Source: Thereva unica
Lineage: Eukaryota > Arthropoda > Insecta > Diptera > Therevidae
Length of the DNA stretch: 64,000 bases
NCBI GenBank assembly: GCA_949987705.1
Contig: OX465283.1
Location: 156,441,850 to 156,505,849, forward strand
Direction: 5' to 3'
The translations under genes and the position numbers were made by a program. Below are positions 48,801-57,400 of this stretch, in pieces. The notes below the pieces were generated by a model, which was not told the DNA's origin, made no database searches, and saw only the letters and a list, made by a program, of their open reading frames with translations. Within the stretch, counting starts at the first letter, position 1. Each line of letters begins with the position of its first letter.

Positions 48801-51800
48801 TTGAAAAATAACATAACATGTTGGCGAAGTACACTTAAAGATAAAAATTAACAAAATCCCCTTGATTTAATGTTAGCTCATAGGTGGGAAAGTAGTCGAA
48901 GATATTTACAGATTTATGGGTCACGACAATTAGGAAAACCAATGTCGATAGAAGACAAAAGCCGAGGCGGCACTTTCAAGCTGAACTACCACAAACTCAA
49001 CGTTAACCCAAAACGGAGGTATAAAACCTGAAGATATGAAGCCCGAAGTGGAGCTTCTCCCCTAGCATAGTTCGATGGATCCACACAGCGATTGTCCGTA
49101 CAATACTCCCATACGTGGCCTTATTATGGTGGCCTACCTTGAGTAAGTTCAACGTGATAAACAAGCTACAGAAATTGCTGAGATGCTCTAAATGTTGGGT
49201 TATACCTCCCTTCTTTGAATCTTGTGGCAAGGGAAAGCGCAACCATCGTAGCCTTCAGAATAAAAGAATATGGAATTTGGACCCGAATCAGCGGACGGCA
49301 CCCGAAGGCGCTGGACTCTGTCATCGTCCCCACAAAAACCGAATTTTGCATACCTGAGGACACCCTCACGAAGAACTACGGAGTCCACATCCCTTCACGT
49401 CATGAATGGAGAAATAGACCCCACAGCTTTCAGAATGCCATAAACTTTTTTACTGATGGCTCTAAGCTCGAGGATCGAGTAGTAGGAGGAATCTTTTATT
49501 CAGAGCTTGGGATTGAAATCTCCTTCCGACGCGATTACTGCAGTGTATACCAAACTGAGGATCCATACAGGAAGCTGTTCTACTAATCAACCAACAAGGC
49601 GATAGGAATCGGACTGCCTTTACCTTCTCAAATAGTCAGGCGGCTCTGAAAGCCCTTCGCTCTTGCACTGACAGCTCTAGTATCTCTGAATGCCACAGAT
49701 ATCTTAACAAGATGGTTACGCAGATCAGCACCCTCTTCGTATGGGTGCCCGATCACCGAACTATAGAGCGAAATTGAAAAGCTGACGAACTGGCTAGGAA
49801 AGGCACGATCGCTAATCTCCTTCCTGGAAAGAAAGGGTTGGTATGCCTTGGGCCACCAGAGAAGACAAGACCTCTCAGTCAAAGTGGGAGTGCGGACCGG
49901 TCACTGTCTGATAGGGACGCATGAGGCCCGCTTAGGTCTTGAGACCTACGATTTTTGCAGACACTGTAAAAGTCCGGACGAGGAGGAAAGTGTACAACAT
50001 TGCATCTTTTACTGCCCATCCCTAAGCGGAAGGAGGCTAGCCATATCTAGCGAACCCTTTCTGAGCACGGTTGCGAACCCTTTCTGAGGACGGTTGCGAA
50101 TCCTTTCTGATCCTTTCCGATCTCGAATATCGGGATCTCGCAGCTAAGAAAATTCATTACGTCCTCGAGATGGTTTTAGTGAAGAAACAACACTTTAACA
50201 TCAGGTTTAACGTGGGATTACTTACTATGGCATCACAATGAGCCCATTCTTCTGGCGTAAGTGTATGATCTTAACACCATCAGCTCAGTCATATCTAAAC
50301 TAGGGCTTGGGCGAAATCAGTCTAGGTTACAAAGCCTTGCCACGGTGGTATGATTCCGACTTTGCTAGCTTAGGGTTAATTCACCGAACTATCATACCAG
50401 AAGTCCGTGGTTCGAATTCAGGTATAGTTCTTCGCCGTTCCCTTTTTCTCAGCTTAGTAGACTACTTTCCATGTTTCCCTTCTTACTTGCCCTGTGAGTC
50501 GGCCTGATCGTGCGAAGTCCTGCAAACAAAATCACCGAAAAAGCGCTTTACTGGATGGAAACTCCAAGGACACAGATGTAAAGCCGTCAAAGAATAACAC
50601 CGACAAAAACCGAGATAGTCCAAAAGAAAGTCACGTGACGACCTATCTTGAGACATTATCCTTCCACAAGGAGTCAGACTGATATTATCACATACCCAAA
50701 CAAAAATATAAAACATAAAAGTAATATGATCGATTATTTATTGCCATGCAAATCCGTGTCTGTGCCCAGTCTAATTTATCCAGACAAACTCTCTTTGATT
50801 TCTCTATTGAAAGCACTTTAATTATTTTCTTTTCTTATTTTTTTCACATTTCTTTTACATCCTGCAATTAATATACGGCAATGCGTTCTATCTAGATAAA
50901 TTTAGAACAATCATTCGGATTTTTTGTAGTAGGCTTATTCCATATGCACAAGACTAGTTCACATGCGCACAAGACTACTTCTCAAGCGCACAGGACTACT
51001 TCTCTACCGATCGAGGTGATCTCGCTCAGTTTTCGTCACAAATCTTAGATTTTTAAAGCTTTTGAGAAAGCTTTTTTGGTTTTACATAATATTAGCTAAC
51101 ATTTACCGGCATTTGTTTACATACACATACATAAGATCGTGCCGATCTTGTGAAGGTTTGTTGACTTACTTATGCAAGACGGGTTAAACAATATGCAAAC
51201 TACACGCCGTTTTAAGCTTTGAACTTGACTAATTTACATAAAGTTGTTAGGTTCTGACTGTAGTCGTTAAGCTTAAAATGAGTTTACGCCTGCGTATACC
51301 TTCAAGTTCTATAATAAGAGCTTAGGGTGCATACTTTTAGGCTATACCGATCGTTACAATCATACAACAAGGTGATGCAAAAGTCATTGATCGTTCAAAG
51401 TTGTGCTTTCAATTTTCATTTTTGTTTCAACGACTTCACTTAAATGTTAACAATAGAACGCTTTAACCCTAGGTCTTAACTTAAGTCTGTTCAAAGTCCA
51501 GCTGAAGCCCACAAAAAGACACTTTTATTTTAAAATTTATTCCTAAGTAGCAAAAACCCGCGTGCGTTGCAATGCCTTTAAATAAAAGGGAGAGCACTGA
51601 GGGAGTGTGACTTCAGACCAATATTGTCCATTATAGACATCCCTGGGGTCTCATCTGCCATATCCCTGACCCCGGTTTCATTTGTTTACCCATGCCAGCC
51701 CCTTCCCCGGTCTCATATTGCAGAATCCAAGACTTTTACTGAAAATTTCAGGTGTGAAGCGGTTGATCAATTCTGGGCTGATTGCTTAGAGAGCTTCAGG

Positions 51801-54800
51801 ATATACTATGTTCAATGTTCTTCCATTTGGAGGTATGATGTAAAGATTTTCAGATTTTCCAACTCTTGAACAACCTACATACAGCTGGCCATGGGAGAAA
51901 CACGGTTTAATAAAATCGACAACTTATAATGATTGCCCTCTTGCCTTGTTGATGCTCATGACAACACTTAACTGAACTGGAAATTGAAGGAACTTGAACT
52001 GGAATGGAATATCTGAAGGGATCATCGGGATACTAGGAATATATACATCTTCACCTGCGGCATGCCCGGTTATGATTGTAGCTGCTATAATATTGGGTAT
52101 TAAATTTTTAACAGCGAGCCGCGCTCCATTGCAGAAAGAGGGGGGTTGCAGATTTCTGAGGAGCATTTGAACTCTAAAATGTGTGATGGTACGCCAGGAT
52201 TGTGTTCAATGTGTTGGATAATTCACAGCTTCATCTGTAGGGCCGGCGTTTGACTTTTTTGCGCCCGGTGCAGTACACCATATTGTTCTTTTTTTGATCG
52301 CAGTAAAGGACAATGGAAAAACACAAACACTCTTTGGAGTTGCTTTAATATATGAAAATGAATCTTTTTCACTTTTTTCTGAAATTGCGCACGGCGCAAA
52401 TACACCAATTGCACCTATGAAAGCGCCGCCCCTGCCTTTGTCCAATCAGGATTTCTTTCGCGATCGTGCTAAGTTTTCTTATGCTTTAACTTCACAAAAC
52501 TCTTCGGATAATGATGTTTAATGCTCCAGGATGTTTTTCGGTGTTAGCTGTACTTCCCTAACTATTTCCAGCACAATCCTGGGCTCCGAAAATCTATAGT
52601 ACTACATACTTGAATCTCCATAATAGAGGTCTCTATGTCGTTCTTCAAACGTTCGTATTTCGAAGGATAATGGATGGTTATTGCACTGCTTGTATTAGTT
52701 TCTACCGTAGAATCTGGCATTGAAAAATTCAGTCCACTTAACAGCCTTCTGGGCATAGATGGGGCTTTCAACAACTTCAGAACAGAGGTGATCCAGGTGT
52801 TTCTCACTGAATCTATAATAGTACGACTAATACGAATTACAAATCAAGAACTATGGCACCGTGCCAGCCAAGAAAGGATAGACGACGAAATCAGGAAGTT
52901 TAACATTTTTTTTTAAATCTTAATTTCTGAAATTGCGCCCGGTGCAAGTGCACCATTTGCACCTATGAAAGCGCCGCCCATGTACATGCATGCAAGGATA
53001 GCTCTTCGACCCAGCCAAACACGATCTTTAAAGTGCTATTTTATATTTGGAAGCACCTGTTGTTGTGTCTGTCAACAACGTGACAATGCCAGATGAAGCA
53101 GCAGCAAGAGCAATATGATTTTTTGGCGCGCTTTACCCAAAAGTAGATTGATTAGAAAGGCCTTGCCTGTTCCATCGGGAGCAACCAAAAAGCAAATTCC
53201 ACTTTGTTGATCAAAAACTGCTTACGCAGCCTTCTTATATGCTTCGCTCTGATCTTCGGGTAATTTTGGGTAATTCTCTTTTATGTATGTATGTTGTGAG
53301 CACATCCGTATCGTAATTTCTTTCCATAACTTCTCCACTGGGTATATTCGAGGTCCGAATGGGTTGTGGAAGCCCAAAACTTCTCAAGTCTGGTCCACCC
53401 AATAATATAACCTTATTTTCAATATCAGGGCCAGCGCTTGGGTCTTTTGCGCCCGGTGCACTATACCAGATAGCGCCCCATAAGCTCTCTAGTTTTTGAT
53501 CGCAGTGAATATTTTACATTTTTGGGCTATTAGGGGTGTTTTATCGAAACTCAAATTGGGGCGCCACGGAAATCGTAATCTCCCCTTTTTTCTGAGTGCC
53601 GTTCACTTAAAAAGCCTTTTTTGGAGAATTTATATTCCTTTCATAGATGTTATTTTCTGAAATTGCGCCCCGTCCAATTGCGCCCGGTGCAAGTGCACCA
53701 TTGAAAGCGCCGCCCCGTTTCAATATCAATTAAAGCTTTGTTGAAAATTTCTTCGGTGTAATGGAGATCGAGATTTTATTCTTGTATACGCGCTTGGTGC
53801 AAAATGTCTTCAGGCAGGTTTTCCTTGTGATTCATTCATAACTGCTCTGGAGCAGACACTGAACTTGTTTGTAACATTTTTTTTATATGAAAAAACCAAG
53901 CTTAGGAGTAACCCTTTATACTACCAGTCCGTCATGTCGTTCAGTTTATGGTGCAATGTCTAGTAGTAAGCTTGGTTTGAAGAAGAGGGGAATAGGAAAG
54001 GTTAGAAGGGTCTGGAGGGTGTAGAAGAAAATGACGATGAACCTCACGTTTGAACTCTTAGGTGTTGTACGAGTTCGGAAATACTGACTGCGGCAGATTA
54101 TTCCACAGTCGAGTTGTGCGAAAGGGGCCATCACCAATGAGTTTGAGGGCGCGATTTTGCACCTTGTAGAGACAAGCCAAGGTGGTTTTTGGGGCGCCTG
54201 CCCAGATATACGAGGCACGGCAGAATGTAGGATTTGTATATTGTAGCCAAGGCGGCTGGCTGGAGGAGGAACTTGCATCTCTTGAGAAATCCAAGGCATT
54301 GGGAGGCTTGTTTGGCGATTTGGAATATGTGATCATTCCATCGCAGATGCTTCGTTAAAGTTACCCCTAGGATGTTGAGAGTTGAGTCAGCCGTTAGATT
54401 CTCTTTATCCACTGAGATAGGAGGGAAAGAGGTACAATTTTTGTTGGAGATAAGACAGTACTTCGTTTTCGTGGGCAAATTGGCAAATTCGTCGGCCATA
54501 TTGGCGTGGCCATTCTGAATTTATTAGTTTTGACCACAAATTCGTTATTAGCGACCTTAAAATCCCCAGATACCGATTTTCATTGAAATCGGAACACAAT
54601 TTGCGAATTCATATTTAGGTGACCATTTTGAATTTCAGTCATATCGAAAATTAGACTTACAGGTATTTCATGGAAGACCCCCCACGGACCTTCATGCAAA
54701 ATTTCGCAGCTCTGCAATGACTGGTGCACATACATACATACATAGAGAAACTTTCTTTTATTAACATCAATAAACAAAATTCCATTACAAAACAAAATGA

Positions 54801-55676
54801 TCACCATATAATTTATTATCTTCCAGAGAGACGCCTACACTTGGGCCTTAGATCATAGGATACACCACAAGTATTCCGAAACAGAAGCCGATCCGCACAA
54901 TGCAAAGCGTGGCTTCTTCTTCGCACATGTTGGATGGCTCTTCCTTACACCACATCCCAAAGTCCAAAAGAAGCGACAAGTCATCGATATGTCTGATCTT
55001 GAAAATGATCAAGTTGTTATGTGGCAAAAGAAGCTCTACATACCACTATTCGCCCTCCTGACAATCGCATTCCCAGTGCTAGTTCCATGGTATTTCTGGA
55101 ACGAGGATCTATGGATGTCGTTTTGGGTCAACTTCAATTGCCGCTTCTGTATAACTCTCAACATCGCGTTTTTTGTCAACAGTGTTGCACACATGTGGGG
55201 AAAGAGACCCTATGACAAGTAAGTCGTTTAAAATTTTGAATTATAACTTAATATTATATTTGTTCCAATATTTGTTTTTAGAACCATCAGCCCAGTTGAG
55301 AATATATCTGTTGCTATCGCAGCTCTTGGGGAAGGTTGGCACAACTATCATCATGTTTTCCCATGGGATTACAAAACCGGCGAAATGGGTGACTATAAGT
55401 TGAATATCACTACAGGATTCATAGATGCCTTCGCGAAAATTGGATGGGCTTACGATCGTAATATTAACAATAATTTTATATTTAAGAATTTCATTTATAT
55501 TTATTTTTTCAGGAAAATTTGTTTCACCGAAAATGGTGGCTAGACGTGCTGCAAAATGCGGTGATGGCACACATTTCCTAAGTGATGAAATGGCACACAA
55601 AGATGGATGCTGGGGATATGGTGATAATGATATTCCACAGGAAGATAGGGAGGAGCTTGAAGCAATGCATGATTAG
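36480..55676 (+). CDS. Acyl-CoA delta-9-type fatty-acid desaturase, five coding exons
   Basis: An integral ER-membrane di-iron enzyme that, as a family, inserts a cis double bond into a fatty acyl-CoA using O2, cytochrome b5 and NADH. Joined exons give 398 residues. An Asn/Ser-rich N-terminus (about 1-75; Asn run at 41-51) precedes WPDLIVQIFIH (81). Histidine boxes are HRLWSH at 128-133, HRIHH at 165-169 and HNYHH at 306-310. The extra ligand pair NSVAH is at 273-277. Four membrane stretches lie at about 86-108, 112-126, 226-245 and 252-275. ETEADPHNAKRGFFFAHVGW, which follows box 2, is textbook for the family. Intron phases are 1, 0, 2 and 1. The C-terminus (GCWGYGDND...MHD) is polar. No catalytic residue is missing, so it looks functional. 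Which insect clade it belongs to, and its chain-length preference, cannot be told from sequence alone; a relative of the Drosophila CG9743/CG9747 group is a guess. Confidence 0.95.
36945..37632 (+). repeat. Tandem array, about 125-bp unit, inside desaturase intron 1
   Basis: Six diverged copies start near 36955, 37086, 37214, 37341, 37454 and 37581. Each has GTTAGATCCATGGCGGC, then CGGATTACCATT, then CCTCGACATGGGTATCAAAT and GAAAGGGTATCA. The array begins only about 130 bp after the exon 1 splice donor. The overlapping open frames here (36856-37349) are repeat by-products. Confidence 0.88.
38144..38298. mobile_element. Palindromic element related to the 31.7-kb foldback
   Basis: Outer arms GTTCACGCAATTCGGCG and CGCCGTCAATTGCGTGAAC enclose an inner pair, GCGTTGAAAAACTTTACTAT and CATAGTGAGGTCTTTGAACGC. 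The inner part matches the terminal module of the element at 31722-32308. It is a short, decayed, probably nested copy in desaturase intron 1. Confidence 0.6.
38300..40465. other. Intron 1 stretch, unrecognised
   Basis: Contains overlapping frames on both strands at 38609-38911 and a 115-codon - strand frame at 39282-39629. The latter has a Lys-rich start encoded by a homopolymer run. No domain is recognised; the less AT-rich composition suggests retroelement debris. No termini were defined. Confidence 0.3.
40470..40870 (+). mobile_element. RNase H-type (I/LOA-like) LINE fragment: RT core
   Basis: The + strand frame 40483-40713 reads GNALHEVVHIVEYSLEFK then GISQWIVGMLERRIIY. It matches the RT region with AAFLDIEGAFNN (here decayed to RSFPRYKRRFLN) and WIVxMLxxRxI. 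After a frameshift, LALLWQMAMYKILRTLQIKG stands in for the GTPQGGVLSPLLW region. It sits in desaturase intron 1. Confidence 0.8.
40980..41040 (+). repeat. Minisatellite, about 16-bp unit
   Basis: About four copies of a CTTGCA(G/A)AAA-type unit (GTCTTGCAGAAAATCTTGCA). It gives a repeated reading LQDF on the - strand. It is a simple repeat expansion. Confidence 0.75.
41275..41490. repeat. Dispersed repeat sharing ends with 47040-47215
   Basis: Blocks GGTCGTA(G)TGAGGTCGTATGTG, AAAAATTCTGC, GGCCGCTGTTCGGCC and GTAAGCCCC..TTTTATTTTTACTCGGG recur in the same order at 47100-47215. The last block also forms the arms of the palindrome at 32718-32820. Non-coding. Confidence 0.6.
41491..45856. other. 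Intron 1 stretch, no gene recognised
   Basis: AT-rich up to about 43000. A less AT-rich patch at about 43180-43652 carries opposing frames of 103 (-) and 109 (+) codons without known domains. A + strand frame at 45544-45759 (CALYEIGKVTPSTFCYEHKH) is also unrecognised. Poly-T at 44041-44059. Confidence 0.4.
45865..46104 (+). mobile_element. hAT-type MITE, copy 2
   Basis: A 240-bp copy of the 5447-5672 family, with GGTGCACTTGCACCGGGCGC near the left end and AAGCGCCGGCTCTG at the right end. It is flanked by ATAGGAAT (45857-45864) and ATAGGATT (46105-46112), an 8-bp duplication with one mismatch. Confidence 0.85.
46198..46568. mobile_element. MITE with GGCCAGTTTCACACGAG ends
   Basis: A 371-bp element. 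The left end GGCCAGTTTCACACGAGCC pairs with the right end GGCTCGTGTGAAACTGGCC, and is flanked by AAC at 46195-46197 and 46569-46571. A degenerate internal copy of the right end (GTTGGTTGGAAAATTTGGCTCGTGTGAAC) lies about 90 bp inside. Three-base duplications and GGCC-type ends suggest PIF/Harbinger or ISL2EU relatives (inference). Frames inside are not genes. Confidence 0.82.
46590..47035 (+). mobile_element. Ty3/gypsy-type pol scrap: integrase, internally deleted
   Basis: The + strand shows CHKCTIC (the second half of the integrase zinc finger) near 46630-46660. A start of the core follows (IDVWGAIPAADRGSGYL near 46735-46785), then a jump to the distal core DYVPLFLMAYRTAI near 46805-46850 and LPDDLKFKITPE, ending at LRANGAGF. 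The middle of the core, with two catalytic acidic residues, is deleted. No LTRs recognised. A dead relic inside desaturase intron 1. Confidence 0.85.
47040..47215. repeat. Dispersed repeat, second copy of the 41.3-kb family
   Basis: Shares GGCCGTTGTGAGCCCGTATG, AAAAACTCT, GGCCGGTGTTCGCCCGTTGTA and GCCATCTTTTATTTTTATTCG with 41275-41490. It directly abuts the integrase scrap. Confidence 0.6.
47216..48068. other. End of desaturase intron 1
   Basis: No recognised element. AT-rich for the last 200 bp, ending in the exon 2 acceptor. Short frames at 47422-47643 and 47598-47798 are not supported. Confidence 0.5.
48075..48205 (+). CDS. Desaturase coding exon 2 (residues 112-155)
   Basis: Acceptor TTTCAG at 48069-48074, donor GTATGT at 48206. 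It encodes FGITAGAHRLWSHKSYKANL, with histidine box 1, and the following hydrophobic stretch. This exon has no usable internal Met and is too short for simple ORF lists; it was found by joining phases with its neighbours. Confidence 0.95.
48690..49000 (+). mobile_element. RTE-type LINE scrap (RT palm)
   Basis: The + strand reads LEDLCYAGDICLFSQT near 48730-48770, the YADD palm in which Ala-Asp has become Ala-Gly. A decayed thumb follows (NMLAKYT, then RRHFQAELP). It abuts a different LINE type at about 49000-49040, so two unrelated retrotransposon relics are joined in the same orientation. Confidence 0.6.
49010..50240 (+). mobile_element. RNase H-type (I/LOA-like) LINE: thumb, RNase H, zinc knuckle
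   Basis: Domains in order: post-RT region (YVALLWWPTLSKFNVINKLQK near 49105-49165) and a connector (DLVARESATIVAFRIKEYGI near 49210-49275). RNase H begins at FFTDGSKLEDRVVGG near 49447-49490, continues with SNSQAALKALRSC near 49630 and ADELARKGT near 49783. The tail (GHCLIGTHEARLGLETYDFC) ends in a CxxC...H...C knuckle (CRHCKSPDEEESVQHCIFYC). A frameshift near 49580 and a stop near 49770 break it. A 25-bp tandem repeat lies at 50045-50105. Inside desaturase intron 2. Confidence 0.9.
50330..50470 (+). mobile_element. tRNA-derived SINE-like fragment
   Basis: Contains GCTAGCTTAGGGTTAA, a possible A-box region, and AGTCCGTGGTTCGAATTC, a B-box with one change, about 45 bp apart, which is a tRNA-like spacing. 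Related to the fragments at about 3040 and 29350. Confidence 0.5.
50700..51620. other. Desaturase intron 2 stretch, no element recognised
   Basis: AT-rich. A short CATGCGCACAAGACTACTTCTC-type motif is repeated about three times near 50945-51010. No gene. Confidence 0.5.
51770..52237 (-). mobile_element. Helitron-type Pif1 helicase relic: C-terminal motifs
   Basis: The - strand frame around 51924-52166 reads LLRNLQPPSFCNGARLAVKN, later IPMIPSDIPFQFKFLQFPVQ, and ends MSINKARGQSL. These are the C-terminal motifs of Pif1-like helicases found in Helitrons (CNGTRL ... FPVxLxFAMTINKSQGQSL). DEAVNYPTH lies just upstream at about 52210-52235, next to the hAT insertion. Stops follow. Non-functional. 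Confidence 0.85.
52238..52982 (-). mobile_element. Composite hAT element, second copy (745 bp)
   Basis: Reverse-oriented copy of 10591-11417. A short hAT MITE lies at 52238-52436, then about 480 bp of unique sequence, then an outer left end at about 52925-52982. The unique part encodes on the - strand YERLKNDIETSIMEI and DFRSPGLCWK, matching the other copy. It splits the helicase relic between WLGRRAILA and DEAVNYPTH. A target duplication is not clear here. Confidence 0.8.
52983..53425 (-). mobile_element. Helitron-type Pif1 helicase relic: Walker A part
   Basis: The - strand reads LLGGPDLRSFGLPQPIRTS, then YDTDVLTTYI, then GICFLVAPDGTGKAFLINLL, where APGGTGKT is usual, so the P-loop has changed. 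It then jumps by deletion to DRVWLGRRAILA. It is continuous with 53727-53860 once the hAT MITE is removed. Confidence 0.85.
53426..53718 (-). mobile_element. hAT-type MITE, copy 3, in the helicase relic
   Basis: A 293-bp element beginning CAGGGCCAGCGCTTGG and ending AAAGCGCCGCCCCGT, flanked by a perfect 8-bp duplication TTCAATAT (53418-53425 and 53719-53726). Removal restores ALIDIENKVILLGG on the - strand. It is longer than the 5.4-kb copy because of extra middle sequence. Confidence 0.9.
53727..53860 (-). mobile_element. Helitron-type Pif1 helicase relic: upstream part
   Basis: The - strand encodes decayed sequence ending NFQQSFN or, in another frame, IFNKALIDIE. This is the segment that precedes LLxGPDLRxFGLPxP in Helitron helicases. 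It joins 52983-53417 across the MITE. Confidence 0.7.
53930..54500 (-). mobile_element. BS/Jockey-type LINE, copy B (C-terminal part)
   Basis: The - strand reads TKYCLISNKN, ILGVTLTKHLRWNDHIFQIA, CLGFLKRCKFLLQPAALATI, then frameshifted to SYIWAGAPKTTLACLYKVQN and LWNNLPQSVFPNSYN. These are the thumb and C-terminal landmarks of the same family as copies A and C. Its 5' end abuts an ATGGCGG-type repeat scrap. Inside desaturase intron 2. Confidence 0.88.
54490..54650 (-). repeat. Dispersed ATGGCGG-unit scrap, reversed
   Basis: Reverse-complement blocks of the 125-bp unit: CCATATTGGCGTGGCCATTC, TTTTGACCACAAATTCGTTA, GACCTTAAAATCCCC, and GATTTTCATTGAAATCGGAA. It lies directly at the end of LINE copy B. 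Confidence 0.65.
54827..55218 (+). CDS. Desaturase coding exon 3 (residues 156-285)
   Basis: Acceptor TTCCAG ending at 54826, donor GTAAGT at 55219. It starts RDAYTWALDHRIHHKYSE (box 2) and ends at the RPYDK junction. It contains two membrane segments and the NSVAH metal-ligand motif. Confidence 0.95.
55282..55457 (+). CDS. Desaturase coding exon 4 (residues 286-344)
   Basis: Acceptor TTTTTAG ending at 55281, donor GTAATA at 55458. The 63-bp intron before it is of typical fly length. It encodes TISPVENISVAIAALGEGWH and box 3 (HNYHH), then FPWDYKTGEMGDY. Confidence 0.95.
55513..55676 (+). CDS. Desaturase coding exon 5 (residues 345-398)
   Basis: Acceptor TTTTTTCAG ending at 55512; stop TAG at 55674-55676. 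The 55-bp intron before it could be mistaken for coding, because a frame runs through it on the + strand, but phase agreement supports splicing. It encodes RKFVSPKMVARRAAKCGDGT and an acidic tail. Confidence 0.93.
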
Positions 55677-55714
55677 CTTTTTATATATATACTACTTATA
55701 TAAATGTATAAATT

Positions 55715-55720
55715 ATTAAA
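55715..55720 (+). terminator. Candidate polyadenylation signal
   Basis: ATTAAA lies 39 bp after the desaturase stop. It is the nearest variant of AATAAA. The region is AT-rich, so chance is possible and a more distal site could be used. Confidence 0.35.
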
Positions 55721-55739
55721 ATAATTTTGCTTATAGTAT

Positions 55740-56235
55740 TGTAATTTGTTTGATTTTGATTTTTTTTTTGTAACTTGTTATGCCTAGATGTAAATCGAAC
55801 AAATATAGTAAAGTATTCGTATTTTTTTTTTTTTTTTTTGTTAATTAGTTATTTATTTTTAATCATATAACAGACATAATAGGTTTGCAGTTTATACGAT
55901 GATAACGTGTAACAACATAACTAGAAAATATTCCCATTACCAAAATTATAGATTAAGCGATGAGAGAAATGCTACTGTAATGCTTTCAAAATATATTTAT
56001 ATGTTTCAAATACTATGGTATCAAATTTTTAATATTTTCTTTTTAATATTTTAATTTGAAATGTTAAATAACAAATTTATTGTCCAAAACTATTGAAGTC
56101 GAAGATATCATTAAATTTTATGTTTACCATCTCACACTGAACAAAACAAGATTTAAGTCTAAGTTAGAATTAGGATTTGAAAGAATCTATAGATAAATAA
56201 CTTCGCGGTCAGTACCTAAGTAGGAGACTAATATA
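55740..56235. other. Downstream of the desaturase
   Basis: AT-rich with a T run at 55825-55842. Includes the probable 3' UTR end. No other gene recognised. Confidence 0.5.
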
Positions 56236-56239
56236 GAGC

Positions 56240-56715
56240 AAGCGTGGTCAAACAATTCGTAAGTGAAAATAGATTTGCCCTCTCGATTCGTTTATATTTT
56301 TATACCATACCCTTGACCACGCATATCATACGGCCCCTTTTCCAATTACATCAAGATGGTGATGGGAGACGTGAACTGAACTCCAAATTTGGAAAAGACG
56401 TTTGTGCCAGTTCCAGGCCAGACCATTGGAAAGAAAAGTCTCTATGAAACATCAAACAACAGCGGACAAAGTGTTATCGATTTAGTAATGAGCTGATGAT
56501 CGTAAGTTCAACATTTTTCCCAATAAATGACATTCACAAACACACATGGCGATTTCGCAGTAAAAGATACTGCAATCAAATCGACCTTATAGTCATGGAT
56601 CGAAGAGCAGCTTCCAGGGCTCTCCAAGTAAAGTACTGTAGAGGAATTAATTGTGAATCCGACCACTTCCTAACTAGAAAGCTAGATTCAGATGTTGTCT
56701 ATCCATTCAAATAGA
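56240..56715 (+). mobile_element. RTE-type LINE endonuclease scrap
   Basis: The + strand has MVMGDVN (the GDFN motif, changed) near 56355-56375, then IGKKSLYETSNNSGQ near 56420-56465. A second frame from 56496 reads VSSTFFPINDIHKHTWRF, then NQIDLIVMDRRAASRALQVK and CESDHFL. These match the second half of the endonuclease (HKxTWxSPD...NQIDHxxIDxR...SDHYLV). There is no RT attached. Confidence 0.85.
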
Positions 56716-57059
56716 AAGAAACAATAAACAAAACTAATTCAACATTGATCCCTTCCAAAAAGACCAGCTCCTCTTCTTCAAGAGTTTCTCTTGCTTGCTT
56801 TACCTCCAGTTTCTCCTAACAGTAACGACATGTTGGATACTCAAAACGTTCTTTTTCAAGAGTCATTCGAGCAACTAATTTGTAAGTACATACTTCTTCA
56901 GGCCCACGAAAAGAACCTTATCTCCTTAGACAAGCTGATTTGAATGATCTTGTTCGAAAATTAAGTTTCCACAATATCGAAAGTTCAACTTCTTACATTG
57001 CATTCATAGTCCTCGTGGAACATTTGTACTGTAAGTTGTAGCAACGTTAACTAGAATGC

Positions 57060-57400
57060 TGCGGATATTCTAAGTTATATTGTTTTTTATTAGAATGGGA
57101 TAGTCGCGTGAGAGATCAAGAAGAGCGAGTTCAACCCTTGGAATCAAAAATGTATCTGGAAAGCCTTTAGTGAAACATGTCCAGTCAATTTTTACAAGAA
57201 TAGATGTAGATACATAGAAGACAGATACATAAATGGCATGCTTTATTTGAAACGACAAATCGGTTGGAATCAGTGGTATTGCTAGAATCAGAATATCCTC
57301 GCTTTGGAACTTTCCTATGATTATCGTTGCTTCAATCACTGCGAGTCTTCTTCCACATAGTTGGTTGGTTCAGATTGCATAAGATTCATACGATTATCAC
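57060..57400 (-). mobile_element. Second Pif1-type helicase scrap
   Basis: The - strand frame 57070-57339 starts MIEATIIIGKFQSEDILILA and IPLIPTDLSFQIKHA, equivalent to 52030-52110 of the larger relic (IITGHAAGEDVYIPSIP). After that the two diverge. It is a separate Helitron-type fragment. Confidence 0.65.

Noticed and set aside
54989..55222. Desaturase piece as a free-standing 77-residue protein
   Set aside because: It is the distal part of exon 3; the upstream reading frame and acceptor are clear, and the GTAAGT donor ends the exon at 55218.
55241..55600. 119-codon - strand frame across exons 4 and 5
   Set aside because: Antisense shadow of conserved desaturase exons, including the histidine box.
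55425..55676. Single unspliced + strand frame through the end of exon 4, intron 4 and exon 5
   Set aside because: The intron part encodes AT-rich nonsense, and consensus splice sites with matching phase remove it and give the family-like junction.
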